DNA from: Curtobacterium sp. MCLR17_032
GTDB lineage: Bacteria > Actinomycetota > Actinomycetes > Actinomycetales > Microbacteriaceae
Reading direction: 5' to 3'
Length of the DNA: 64,000 nucleotides
Assembly: GCF_003234795.2 (NCBI RefSeq)
Contig: NZ_CP126268.1
Span: forward strand, 3,534,001-3,598,000
Below the pieces are notes generated by a model that searched no databases, was not told the origin of the DNA, and saw only the letters and a list, made by a program, of their open reading frames with translations. This document shows positions 55,013 through 62,999 of this stretch, one piece after another. A program made the position numbers and the translations under genes. Positions within the stretch are counted from its first letter, which is position 1; every line of letters begins with the position of its first letter.

Positions 55013-55704
55013 CGGACACCATCGAACTGACACGACCCAGCGACGTCGACCGCGCAGCAGAACTCAAGCACCAAGTTGATAGCGACGGCATCGCACTGTT
55101 CAAGCTCGCCTCCCGAGACGAACTCCTAACTTTCAGTCGAGGATTCGGGGACCTCCTCATGCACCGCGATGCGGAACCCGACACCGTCACCGTCGTGAAG
55201 CACGTTCCTGACAAAGAGGGCCTCGACGGCTACGCGGGGCTCGCTGCCGGCCCGCTGCGTCCGCACACTGATGGGTCCGGGAACGACGTCGTCCCGAAAT
55301 ACATCACCCTGTGGTGCGCGAAGAACGAGGGCAGCGGTGGACAGTGCACGATGGCGGATGGTCAGGCCGTGGTTGAAGACCTCCTGCGTGACACTCCTTG
55401 GGTGGTCGAGAAGCTCGCTGCTGAGAACGCTGCGATCTACAAGTCCGGTTCGGAGCAGTACAGCGGCCCCGTGATCTGGAAGGACAACGGCCGCTGGAAG
55501 ATCCGGCTCCGGATCGACTCGAACGGATTCTTCTCCGCCGAAGCTCTGCATGCCGTCGAAGTGCTCCGTGAAGCCATCGCGGCGAGGACGTTCACCTTCC
55601 CGCTCGAACCTGGGGATGGATACATCATCGACAACGAACGTTACCTCCACGGCCGGCTCACGTTCAGTGGCGCACGTGAGATGCTGCGGACGCTGATGCT
55701 CTAA
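55009..55704 (+). CDS. Fe(II)/2-oxoglutarate oxygenase (TauD/asparagine oxygenase-like)
   Basis: 231 residues. The metal triad is H86 and D88 in RPHTDGSG and a distal His 214 in RYLHGRLTF, with an arginine soon after for 2-oxoglutarate. DGYIIDNERYLHGR and the layout fit the TauD/TfdA and clavaminate synthase/asparagine-oxygenase type. It would hydroxylate or oxidise an amino-acid-like or pathway intermediate. Last gene of the three-gene operon, followed by a perfect hairpin. Confidence 0.88.
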   Translation: MTDTIELTRPSDVDRAAELKHQVDSDGIALFKLASRDELLTFSRGFGDLLMHRDAEPDTVTVVKHVPDKEGLDGYAGLAAGPLRPHTDGSGNDVVPKYITLWCAKNEGSGGQCTMADGQAVVEDLLRDTPWVVEKLAAENAAIYKSGSEQYSGPVIWKDNGRWKIRLRIDSNGFFSAEALHAVEVLREAIAARTFTFPLEPGDGYIIDNERYLHGRLTFSGAREMLRTLML

Positions 55705-55747
55705 TCCTCACCTGATCCTCCCCAGCGCCCTCGACAGGAAGAGCGCC

Positions 55748-55780
55748 CGACGGCTGGCACCTGGCAGGTGCCAGCCGTCG
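55748..55780. terminator. Perfect hairpin after oxygenase gene
   Basis: 15-base arms (CGACGGCTGGCACCT) and a 3-base loop, 44 bases after the stop. The minus-strand reductase gene ends 46 bases further on. Confidence 0.8.
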
Positions 55781-55825
55781 CCTCTTCGCTCATACGGCGC
55801 CTGCGGTTGAGGACAGCGATCGGGC

Positions 55826-56404
55826 TCAGATTTCCCAGTCCGACGAGTACGTTCGCCCCCGAAGCAAGGTCGCGAGTTCGGCGTGCACCATCATGGCCTT
55901 ATCCAGCCGAGCGGCTCGACCAACGGTCAGCGATTCCGCGTCCCAATCTCGTTCCGAAAAGTACGCCGCGTACGGGTTCACGACGCACTTGAAGTCGAGC
56001 ATCAGGGATTGACTCAGCGCCGCGGTCGCCATGTAACTGTGCGGCAGGCCCGCGGCACACACGAACGTGATCACCTTGTCGAACCACGCCGCACGACGCC
56101 CATTTCCGGTTGCGCCCGTGGCCTCAAGCAGTGACTTGACGGTTGAGGACGGCGCCCAGTTGTAGATCGGAAACGCCAACACCACCCCGTCAGCCTCACG
56201 GATGAGAGCGTGCAGGGCGCGGACCGACTCACTGTCGAAGACGCTGTCGTTGTCGAATGGCGGCAGGTCAACTGCTGCGAGATCTATGACCTCCGATTGA
56301 TGTCCAGCCACAGTGAGCAACCTGGCCGACCGCTCGGCAAGACGGCGACTCCTGCTGGCCGGGTCGAGACTGCAGGAGATGACCGGCAAACGCAGAGAGC
56401 TCAC
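55826..56404 (-). CDS. NAD(P)H-dependent FMN reductase-like flavoprotein
   Basis: 192 residues, flavodoxin-like fold of the FMN_red/NADPH_dep_FMN_reductase type. VISCSLDPASRSRRLAERSARLL is the phosphate loop, LAFPIYNWAPSSTVKSLLEATG is the characteristic family motif. It supplies reduced flavin or acts as a quinone/azo reductase. GTG 56404 lies 6 bases after TACCGT (leaderless type), which removes 10 weak N-terminal residues. Possibly part of the same small pathway as the genes at 53553-55704. Confidence 0.85.
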   Translation of the reverse strand: MSSLRLPVISCSLDPASRSRRLAERSARLLTVAGHQSEVIDLAAVDLPPFDNDSVFDSESVRALHALIREADGVVLAFPIYNWAPSSTVKSLLEATGATGNGRRAAWFDKVITFVCAAGLPHSYMATAALSQSLMLDFKCVVNPYAAYFSERDWDAESLTVGRAARLDKAMMVHAELATLLRGRTYSSDWEI

Positions 56405-56515
56405 CTCTGCACGGTACCGAGCGGGACAGTGCACAGTGGAAAAATTGTGCCCACCCGTCGTCTCGTGGGCCGACGCACCGGGTGCACTTCGACGTCGAGG
56501 TGGAGGACGGACCGG

Positions 56516-57505
56516 CTAGCTCGAGATATCTGGTGCTATCGCTCGCTCGTGCGGGGTAGCGGCGTGTTCCAGGTCAGAGTCGAGCGCTTGCGCGTCGTTC
56601 CAAATGGCGGTGAGCCTCGCGATCGCGGCGTCAACGGCATCCTCCGTGGCGCCGAGCTCGGCGTAGGTCTCCTGCAGTGTGAGCGCGTCGAATCGTGAGG
56701 GCTGTCGCGCGATCGCGCCGACGGCTTCCGCGATTGGGCCGTCCGCAGCTTGAGCACGTCGTGTCGGGATGATGCTCGTCATGGACCGACCTGACAGACT
56801 CACCCCGGTGCGCGCCCACCCGTGGACGTCTAACGGCAACAGCAGCTGCTCCGCTCGGCGCCACTCCCCCGGTACCGGCTGTGCGCAGTCGTGCTGGTCG
56901 AGGTTCCCTTTCGTCGGGTCGAGCAGGCGGATGACGTCGCCGCGGAATCCGGTCCAGACGGGTCCGGCGATGCGCAGCCACCGGGTCACCGCGCAGGCAG
57001 CACAGGACACCGGGTCATCGGATGAGGGCACGACGTGTCCGCGGATCCGGACGATGCTCGTCACCGCGACGTCGGCAGGGGTGATGGTGCGGGCTTGTTC
57101 GCGGGTCAGGTGGAGGACCCCGAGGAGGACGATGAGGAAGGCATCGCGGCGGCCGCGGAGCCCGATCGGGTACCGGTACTTGGGGATCGCCGCGAGTACC
57201 TCTTCGACGGCCGCTTGGTCGGGGGCTTCTGGTCGCGGCCACACCCGCGCCTCCACCGTGGGTATCGGGTCCGGGAGACCGGCTGCGATGTGGTGTGCGC
57301 GGATCGCGCGCCGGCGGAGCCGCTGTGTCGACGCGCTGCCGGGGAACAGCGTCAGGAACTGTCCGATCGTGGCTGCCGTCGTCGGAAGCGACTCGTGACC
57401 TGCCGCCTCACACCACGCGACGAACCGACCCCAGTGCGCCTCGAGCAGAGCCTCGCTGTTGGGCCCGAGTTTGGGGTCGAGTTTGGGGGAAGTTTGGGGG
57501 GTCAC
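56516..57505 (-). CDS. Degenerate tyrosine-recombinase paralogue
   Basis: 329 residues from GTG, overlapping the integrase stop by 4 bases. N-terminal core-binding domain-like helices (about 18-80) are followed by a catalytic-domain start (YPIGLRGRRDAFLIVLLGVLHLTREQARTITPADV, with R135 as box I arginine). The CAAC pair matches the CAPC of the integrase. The H-x-x-R and catalytic tyrosine of the C-terminus are absent. It is therefore likely an inactive partner that helps recombination or DNA binding. Its N-terminus is coded by three GTTTGGGG-like repeats (57465-57500). Confidence 0.65.
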   Translation of the reverse strand: MTPQTSPKLDPKLGPNSEALLEAHWGRFVAWCEAAGHESLPTTAATIGQFLTLFPGSASTQRLRRRAIRAHHIAAGLPDPIPTVEARVWPRPEAPDQAAVEEVLAAIPKYRYPIGLRGRRDAFLIVLLGVLHLTREQARTITPADVAVTSIVRIRGHVVPSSDDPVSCAACAVTRWLRIAGPVWTGFRGDVIRLLDPTKGNLDQHDCAQPVPGEWRRAEQLLLPLDVHGWARTGVSLSGRSMTSIIPTRRAQAADGPIAEAVGAIARQPSRFDALTLQETYAELGATEDAVDAAIARLTAIWNDAQALDSDLEHAATPHERAIAPDISS

Positions 57506-58776
57506 AAGCGCATCCGGGTGACGGCGTTGCGGACCAGGGGTGCGTATTCGCGGTCGTAGATCTGCAGGGTGGCGGCGTTGGTGTGGTGGGTCTGGTTCAT
57601 GATCTCCACATCCGTCGCGCCGGCGTTGCGTGCTTCGGTGACGAACCCTGCGCGCAGGGAGTGCCCGGACCAACCGTCCTCCCCCAACCCGGCCGCGAGC
57701 GCGCGGCGGGCGACGGCTTTCCCGACCGTCGTCGGACTGATACCGGTGTTCCGGAACAAGCCCCACTTCGACACGGCGCGGAAGAACGGCGTCGACGGCG
57801 GCAACCGGTCGGTTCCGAGTCCGTCGGCGCAGACGTGCACGGCGAGACTCGCGCCGGTGAGCGTGGCGAAGAGGCCCGCTTCCCCGCGGGCGTCCTGCGC
57901 GGCCATGAGCCGGGACAGTCGCACGTAGGCGCAGGGGGCGCAGGTGACTGGGTTCGCGCCCTGCTGCAGCACCTTGATCCGGCCGAGGCCGTCCTGGTCG
58001 GTCTTGGACTTCCGCACGCGGGCGTAGACGCCCTCGCCGTCGACGAGGCGAAGATCGTCGACGGTGAGGGCGGTGAGTTCGGACTCGCGGAACGCGCCGA
58101 CAAACCCGAACAGCAGCAACGCCTGATCGCGGGTTCCGAGCGCGCCGGTCTGCAGGTCGGCGACGTCGATCTTCAGCAGCGTCGTCTGCAGCGCCTTCAA
58201 CGTCATCGGCTTCGCCCGCCGCACCGGCACGGACCGGGTCCGGCGGATGCCCTTCAGGACATCGCGGACGATCGGCGTGGAGCCGGGTGGGGTGTGGCCG
58301 CGGCGGGCGTGCTCCCAGTCGATCGCGGCGACGTACCGGCTGATCGTCGCCGGCGCGTACCGCTGCCCGCCATCGGGGAGGACCGCGTTGGCCTTGTCCG
58401 CGAGGAACGCTGCAACCTCGGCCGGATCGACCGGTGCGGTGGTGATCTGCTCGAGCTCGTGCGGTTCGGAGATCTCGTGGTCGAGGAACCCCGCACGCCA
58501 CCGGGCGAACTGTCGCAGGTCCGAACGGTACGCGCGGATCGTGTTCGGCGACAGGGACGCCTCGGCGAAAACCCGCGGCGACGCGTCCGCCGGCACCACC
58601 ACGGCCCCCAACTCGGCAGGATGCCCCTCCCCCGCTGCGGTGCGGAACCGCGCGAACGCCGTCCGGGACCGCTCCGCAGCGGCACGCTCCTCAGCAGACG
58701 CACCGCGACCAACGGAGCGAACGCCCCGCGAGCTCGTCGCGACGCCCGCCCTATCCGTCTCGCTCACGTCGTCCAC
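57502..58776 (-). CDS. Tyrosine-type site-specific integrase
   Basis: 424 residues. SAM-like core-binding domain about 70-160 (SLSPNTIRAYRSDLRQFARW). The catalytic set is complete: R230 (GAFRESELTAL), K256/258, H372 and R375 (HSLRAGF), H397/398 and Y407 (IYDRE). GTG 58776 with GAAGG. Mobilises or maintains the surrounding island. Region 58777-59166 upstream has no gene I can support; an AT-richer stretch near 58827-58860 may be part of its attachment site. Confidence 0.9.
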   Translation of the reverse strand: MDDVSETDRAGVATSSRGVRSVGRGASAEERAAAERSRTAFARFRTAAGEGHPAELGAVVVPADASPRVFAEASLSPNTIRAYRSDLRQFARWRAGFLDHEISEPHELEQITTAPVDPAEVAAFLADKANAVLPDGGQRYAPATISRYVAAIDWEHARRGHTPPGSTPIVRDVLKGIRRTRSVPVRRAKPMTLKALQTTLLKIDVADLQTGALGTRDQALLLFGFVGAFRESELTALTVDDLRLVDGEGVYARVRKSKTDQDGLGRIKVLQQGANPVTCAPCAYVRLSRLMAAQDARGEAGLFATLTGASLAVHVCADGLGTDRLPPSTPFFRAVSKWGLFRNTGISPTTVGKAVARRALAAGLGEDGWSGHSLRAGFVTEARNAGATDVEIMNQTHHTNAATLQIYDREYAPLVRNAVTRMRL

Positions 58777-59166
58777 GTGCCTTCGTCTCTGCCGGCGACG
58801 GCACTGTGCACGCCTGCCGGGTCAGTTCCGATAATAGCGATTCTCGGATGATTACGGCGTGGGTGGAAGCGCCGAGGGCTGGTGGCATGAACCAAGGGGA
58901 GTGCATGCGGCAAGCCCGTGAGTGGTCAGCTTCGGATCGGGTGACGATGTTCCCTTGAGGGCCGTCGGCTGCGCGGGCCTGATCTGGTTCATTTCCGGAG
59001 CGCTCCACCACCTCGTGCCGAGACACCTGGCAAGGAGTACTGCCGCACAAGGCGCCGGCACCCACTCAAGCCACGGTGGAAATGGTTTGCGTCTCGTGCC
59101 GTACGTTCTCTACCGACGAGCACGACTGCCCTTCTGCTTCCGCGCAGATCACCAGAGGTCTCGGAC

Positions 59167-59418
59167 CCGATCGGGCTCCGCGGCCGCCGCGACGCCTTCC
59201 TCATCCTCCTCCTCGGGGTCCTCCACCTCACCCGCGAACAAGCCCGCACCATCACCCCTGCCGACGTCGCGGTGACGAGCATCATCCGGATCCGCGGCCA
59301 CGTCGTGCCCTCAACGGACGACCCGGAGTCCTGTGCCGCCTGCGCGGTGACCCGGTGGCTGCGCATCGCCAGACCCGTCCGGACCGGATCCAGCGGCGAC
59401 GTCACCCGCTATGAATAG
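59167..59418 (+). pseudogene. Inverted fragment of the recombinase paralogue
   Basis: Codes for 83 residues homologous to residues 113-195 of the protein at 56516; 71 of the first 79 match by my reading (PIGLRGRRDAFLILLLGVLH onwards). It has no start and ends in a chance TAG. It is on the opposite strand, giving a long inverted repeat with 56930-57168. Region 59419-59773 downstream has no gene I can support. Confidence 0.85.
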
Positions 59419-59773
59419 ATCTTTCCGACAACTCCACGAAGAGCAGACTGGTGTGAGGTCTGCGTCGACAGTGAGTCGTCAGGTGAGCTCGCGGTGGACT
59501 GTCGCTAGCGACCCCGTCCTCGTCCGACCGCAGCGTCGCCCTGTTGGATGAGCCGACTCTGATGCTTGCGATGGAGGTCCGATCGCCGTGACTGGACAGC
59601 GCCATCACCGAGTTCACCAACGGCGCGGGAACCAGTGGACTGCCAGCGCTGGGTGGGGTTGTCGTTGTGGCGCCCGCGTGCCCCTTGGTCGCAGCGAAAG
59701 GCTATGAGGTTTCCTTATGCGACCGGACAAGCCAAGACCGGCCGCGCAGCACACGACGCCCCCTGGGGAGCTT

Positions 59774-60754
59774 CTAGTCGGCATCAGCGTCCCTCGCAGC
59801 CCCGAAAACATACTGATAGAGGCTCGCCCTTTTTACAAACCCCAGAGATTCATTCAACCGGAGGATCGGCTCGTTTGTGGTCCGATTCACCGTCACTAGA
59901 TATTTCGACGCAGGACTCCGGCTCCGCAGAAGCGCTGTATTGCTACTCTTCAAGCCAGACGCCCAACCCTGCCTGCGATATTCAGGTCGAACGAGCGTCA
60001 CGCCCTGTGTGGCTTCGACAGGGTCACTTTTTTTGACGCTAATCCGAGAGTGCCCAATCAATTCACCGTTGCCACTTAGAGCTACAGATACAAACATCGT
60101 TTTACCTAACGCGGCAGCCTGCGCCTCGGCCCGCCGATAAGCCACGACAACTTCATCTGATCCGACGCGTTTAGATCCGAAACCCGATGCCACCAAAGGT
60201 GCGTACTGCGCAACTAACTCTTCGGGGCAGGCGCCCTCCCACGAGACAATCTCACCGCAAGGAGCCTGCACAGCCGCCTCTTTGAGCGACGCGAGGTCCA
60301 ACGACTGCTCAGCACTTACCCCCTCGAGCAGGAAACCCGTTCCGGCTGCAAGAGCGGAGGCGGGTTTATCGATGACATCCGGAACCCGATGCTGTGCGAA
60401 CAGTCTTGTCACTCCGAGGGATGCACTTGTAGCAATGATCTGATGCGTGAGCGCCTTTCCTGCCCCCTTCCCTCGCGCGGATGGTACAACTCCGACGCGA
60501 GCATGCCCAGTCGCAGTAGAGAAATGCTCTGGGTACACGTAACCGACACCGACCGGCTCTCCTCCCAAGTAGGCGATATAGACCCGAGCGTTGGTATCCG
60601 GCCCTCGAAGATGGTCATTAAGGATGTCAGGGCTGTCTTCTGCGGCACTTTTCCATAGCCCTGAGGTGGCCGCTAATTCCCACCACTCGGAGAACGCGCT
60701 ACTGTCCACCAGAACCTTATAACCGCGTCCGTTCAGGGCTTGACGAACTGACAT
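59774..60754 (-). CDS. Double-domain GNAT acetyltransferase
   Basis: 326 residues with two GNAT folds. The first has the acetyl-CoA loop VGVVPSARGKGAGKAL (about 88-103); the second has VRPEYRRQGWASGLKSSN (about 254-271) with ILRLNESLGFVKR after it. Such tandem GNATs acylate amines on small molecules or peptides. It starts 22 bases inside the end of the methyltransferase gene and has a GAGAGGCAGGG site, so it is the last gene of the peptide operon. Lower GC than the left half. Confidence 0.85.
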   Translation of the reverse strand: MSVRQALNGRGYKVLVDSSAFSEWWELAATSGLWKSAAEDSPDILNDHLRGPDTNARVYIAYLGGEPVGVGYVYPEHFSTATGHARVGVVPSARGKGAGKALTHQIIATSASLGVTRLFAQHRVPDVIDKPASALAAGTGFLLEGVSAEQSLDLASLKEAAVQAPCGEIVSWEGACPEELVAQYAPLVASGFGSKRVGSDEVVVAYRRAEAQAAALGKTMFVSVALSGNGELIGHSRISVKKSDPVEATQGVTLVRPEYRRQGWASGLKSSNTALLRSRSPASKYLVTVNRTTNEPILRLNESLGFVKRASLYQYVFGAARDADAD

Positions 60755-61710
60755 CCCTGCCTCTCTAACCGTTGGAGAAGCGGCATGTGGTCGAGCCGTT
60801 CGAGAAATTCATCAACTGCTCGCGTCGCGCCTGCCCACTTCCCATAATCGTCAATTATAACCACGCCACCAGTTACCACGCGAGGATACAACACTTCGAG
60901 CTCAACCTTGGTCGAATCATACAGGTCCGTATCAAGGTGAAGAATTGCGATTTGGGCTGGCGTAGTCTGCTGAAGAGTTTCCTGCACGAATCCAGCAATG
61001 AGTCGAAGTCGCGATTCGGGCAAGCTCCCCTCGAGGAGATATGACCTTACTGATGCAAGTGAAACCAGCCCGTCCGACGCGTCACCAAATTCCTCCGCTA
61101 CTTGGAGATCGACGTCGGGATTTGTGATGAGGTGGTCGTCAGTGGTTGGAGGTTCCCAAGTGGCGGAGAAAGTGTCGTATCCCCACAATGATCGATGAGA
61201 TGTAGGGCCGAGCGCTTCCGCCATCGCTCTAAGCCATCCCCCACGCCACACCCCGCACTCGACGACGTCCCCTCCCAGCGTATTGGCGTTGACATACTCA
61301 AGTGCGCGAATCGATGCCAGAATTGTTGCGGGAGTAACGTAAGTTCGTTCCTGCACGCGCTGGAACAGATAAGCAACGTCTGGTCGCGTAATGGCTATGT
61401 CGAGGTAGGGTGCCGACCGCTCGGCCGGCAACCAGTCCGCGTTGCGGTTTTGGCTGTTACCGGGTCTGTCGGGCACGTCGGTATGCCGTCGAACCAATAT
61501 TCCTGCCGCTTCGAGCTGAGCGACGTGATTATCAGCGTCGTCCGGTACGTCTTCCTGAGGGCGGTCGACGTCCACGACATCGAGCATGGTCCGAACGGCT
61601 TCGGTTGTCATTTCGACAGTCGTGAAAGGGTCGTCGGTGAAACCTGCCACAAATTGGTTGTCTACCGCCTGAAGGAAGACTCGCGGGGAGATGCTTGGTC
61701 GTTCAGACAC
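60733..61710 (-). CDS. TylF/MycF-like methyltransferase with PqqD-like N-terminus
   Basis: 325 residues from GTG, overlapping the cupin stop by 8 bases. The C-terminal part is a TylF/MycF-type methyltransferase: GGDVVECGVWRGG (147-158) binds SAM, and LHLDTDLYDSTKVELEVLYP with VIIDDYGKWAG (about 258-294) holds the metal-binding aspartates. Residues 8-75 (VFLQAVDNQFVAGF, then a helix MTTEAVRTMLDVV, then HVAQLEAAGILV) look like the strand and winged-helix order of a PqqD-type RiPP recognition element. That domain reading is an inference. It would bind the 33-residue peptide encoded upstream and methylate it. Confidence 0.78.
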   Translation of the reverse strand: MSERPSISPRVFLQAVDNQFVAGFTDDPFTTVEMTTEAVRTMLDVVDVDRPQEDVPDDADNHVAQLEAAGILVRRHTDVPDRPGNSQNRNADWLPAERSAPYLDIAITRPDVAYLFQRVQERTYVTPATILASIRALEYVNANTLGGDVVECGVWRGGWLRAMAEALGPTSHRSLWGYDTFSATWEPPTTDDHLITNPDVDLQVAEEFGDASDGLVSLASVRSYLLEGSLPESRLRLIAGFVQETLQQTTPAQIAILHLDTDLYDSTKVELEVLYPRVVTGGVVIIDDYGKWAGATRAVDEFLERLDHMPLLQRLERQGCQFVKP

Positions 61711-62776
61711 GCGCAGGCAGGAGTCCGAGGGCGCCGAGTGCGGTGTCGAGCTCGACCTGAAGATCGCCAAGTTCGAGTAGTCCTGCGTATGCGCGTCCGA
61801 GCGCCGCCTGTCCGTCGCCATCGTGGGCTATCTCCGCCAGAGCTTCAAGCAGAACAGCTCGCTCGACGTTTGCCCAGAGCAGCCCAGCGAGCATCTGCGC
61901 TTCGTCGTCCTCGCCAGCGAACGTTCCTCCAAAGGTGGAACGCTTCACTAGTGCTGCCCTACCCCTCGTGAGTTGTGTGAGGACTTCGTCGTGCTGGTGC
62001 AGACCGGCGAGAGCGCCGTCCAGGGCGTCCGGGTGCGCCACAGCAGCTCCAACGAAGGCCGCGACCTTCTGCGATGCGCTTCCGGAACGAAAAACTTCGG
62101 TCATCGCTTCAACGTAGATACCTTCGTCCGCTTGAGCCAGCAGGTCGAGCGCCTCGGTACGTCGCTTTACGAGGGAGTCCTGCAGGCGCAGCGGGTCCAC
62201 GATGCGAAGCCCAGGCCATAGATAGTCGGCGGGTCGGCGAGTGACTCCCGGGTGCTCGTTGCAGCGAACCACTATGGTTACGCTGGGCGTATCGAGCCAG
62301 TAGATGTCGTGAATGAGGTCCGGCTGAATTTCTGCAGCTTCGCCTTCCCGCATGAAGTGGAAATCATGAACATTGAGCTGTCCGACGGTGATGTCCGCGT
62401 CCTCCGCGGAAACGCCGTCGAACGAATACCGAGTGTGCAAGCGGTCGCCGAGCAACGCACCGAATGAACCGCAAGTCACGTGATCGTGTACCGGTGCTGC
62501 TTTTTGCATCCAAAAGAGAAGGTCGATTCGGAGCAGGTCGTTACGCGCCACCGTGATAGCAGGTTCGCCGAAGTCGAAGTTCCAACCTTGAACCGGCAAC
62601 TCCTTTGTACCGATCGACCACGCCAGGAAATCGCCTGGATCGAACTCTGATCGAGCCATGAAGGCTTGCAGGTGCTCGTTCGAGATGGCGCCGAGCGCAT
62701 CATGCTTATTCCCTGTGGAGTTATAAGCAGATAGGATCTTTTCAGCGAGCTGCGAGAAAGCCTCAATATGCGACAA
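61703..62776 (-). CDS. Cupin-fold oxygenase-like protein
   Basis: 357 residues from a TTG with AGGAG seven bases upstream; no ATG or GTG fits. The cupin core has PVHDHVTCGSFGALLGDRLHTRY (H97, H99 ligands) and IHDIYWLDTPSVTIVV (H156), like thiol-dioxygenase-type cupins. The N-terminal 90 residues and the helical last 150 residues are unassigned. Lying between the peptide and the methyltransferase, it is a good candidate for oxidising a residue of the peptide. Confidence 0.75.
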   Translation of the reverse strand: MSHIEAFSQLAEKILSAYNSTGNKHDALGAISNEHLQAFMARSEFDPGDFLAWSIGTKELPVQGWNFDFGEPAITVARNDLLRIDLLFWMQKAAPVHDHVTCGSFGALLGDRLHTRYSFDGVSAEDADITVGQLNVHDFHFMREGEAAEIQPDLIHDIYWLDTPSVTIVVRCNEHPGVTRRPADYLWPGLRIVDPLRLQDSLVKRRTEALDLLAQADEGIYVEAMTEVFRSGSASQKVAAFVGAAVAHPDALDGALAGLHQHDEVLTQLTRGRAALVKRSTFGGTFAGEDDEAQMLAGLLWANVERAVLLEALAEIAHDGDGQAALGRAYAGLLELGDLQVELDTALGALGLLPARV

Positions 62777-62814
62777 GTCAACACTCCTTACATTTGGATG
62801 GAACAGTGTGGGAC

Positions 62815-62852
62815 AATGTGGAGCGGGGCACGGTATCGCCCCGCTCCACATT
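62815..62852 (-). promoter_or_regulatory. Hairpin between peptide and enzyme genes
   Basis: 15-base perfect arms (AATGTGGAGCGGGGC) and an 8-base loop, starting 5 bases after the peptide stop. Such leaky terminators raise precursor over enzyme expression in RiPP operons. Confidence 0.7.
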
Positions 62853-62856
62853 GGCG

Positions 62857-62958
62857 TCAGAACAGCTTCACTGGCTCCTTCGCCGATGCCTTGTCGACCT
62901 TCTTCACGACGATCTTGAAGGCCTTTTTCGGCTGCGACTTCTGCTTGTCGTTCTTCAT
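62857..62958 (-). CDS. 33-residue lysine-rich peptide, candidate RiPP precursor
   Basis: Short ORF with a strong site (GGAAGGGAA, 8 bases before ATG). The product has 11 lysines, 2 Asp, 1 Glu, no Cys and one central hydrophobic patch (AFKIVVKKVDK), and ends EPVKLF. It has no signal peptide or membrane helix. It sits between an MFS exporter and three putative modifying enzymes and is followed at once by a strong hairpin, the usual layout for a precursor gene. Assignment as precursor is by context; no known family is recognised. Confidence 0.65.
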   Translation of the reverse strand: MKNDKQKSQPKKAFKIVVKKVDKASAKEPVKLF

Positions 62959-62976
62959 GATAGTTCCCTTCCTTTA

Positions 62977-62997
62977 TTCCAGGCGGTTTGCCTGGAA
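62977..62997 (-). other. Small hairpin between exporter and peptide genes
   Basis: 8-base perfect arms TTCCAGGC/GCCTGGAA with a 5-base loop, directly after the MFS stop and 18 bases before the peptide start. It could be a processing site or protect the peptide mRNA. Confidence 0.45.
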
Positions 62998-62999
62998 GC

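Noticed and set aside
58922..59275. 117-residue plus-strand frame before the recombinase fragment
   Set aside because: It runs into the fragment in a different frame and has no recognisable features.
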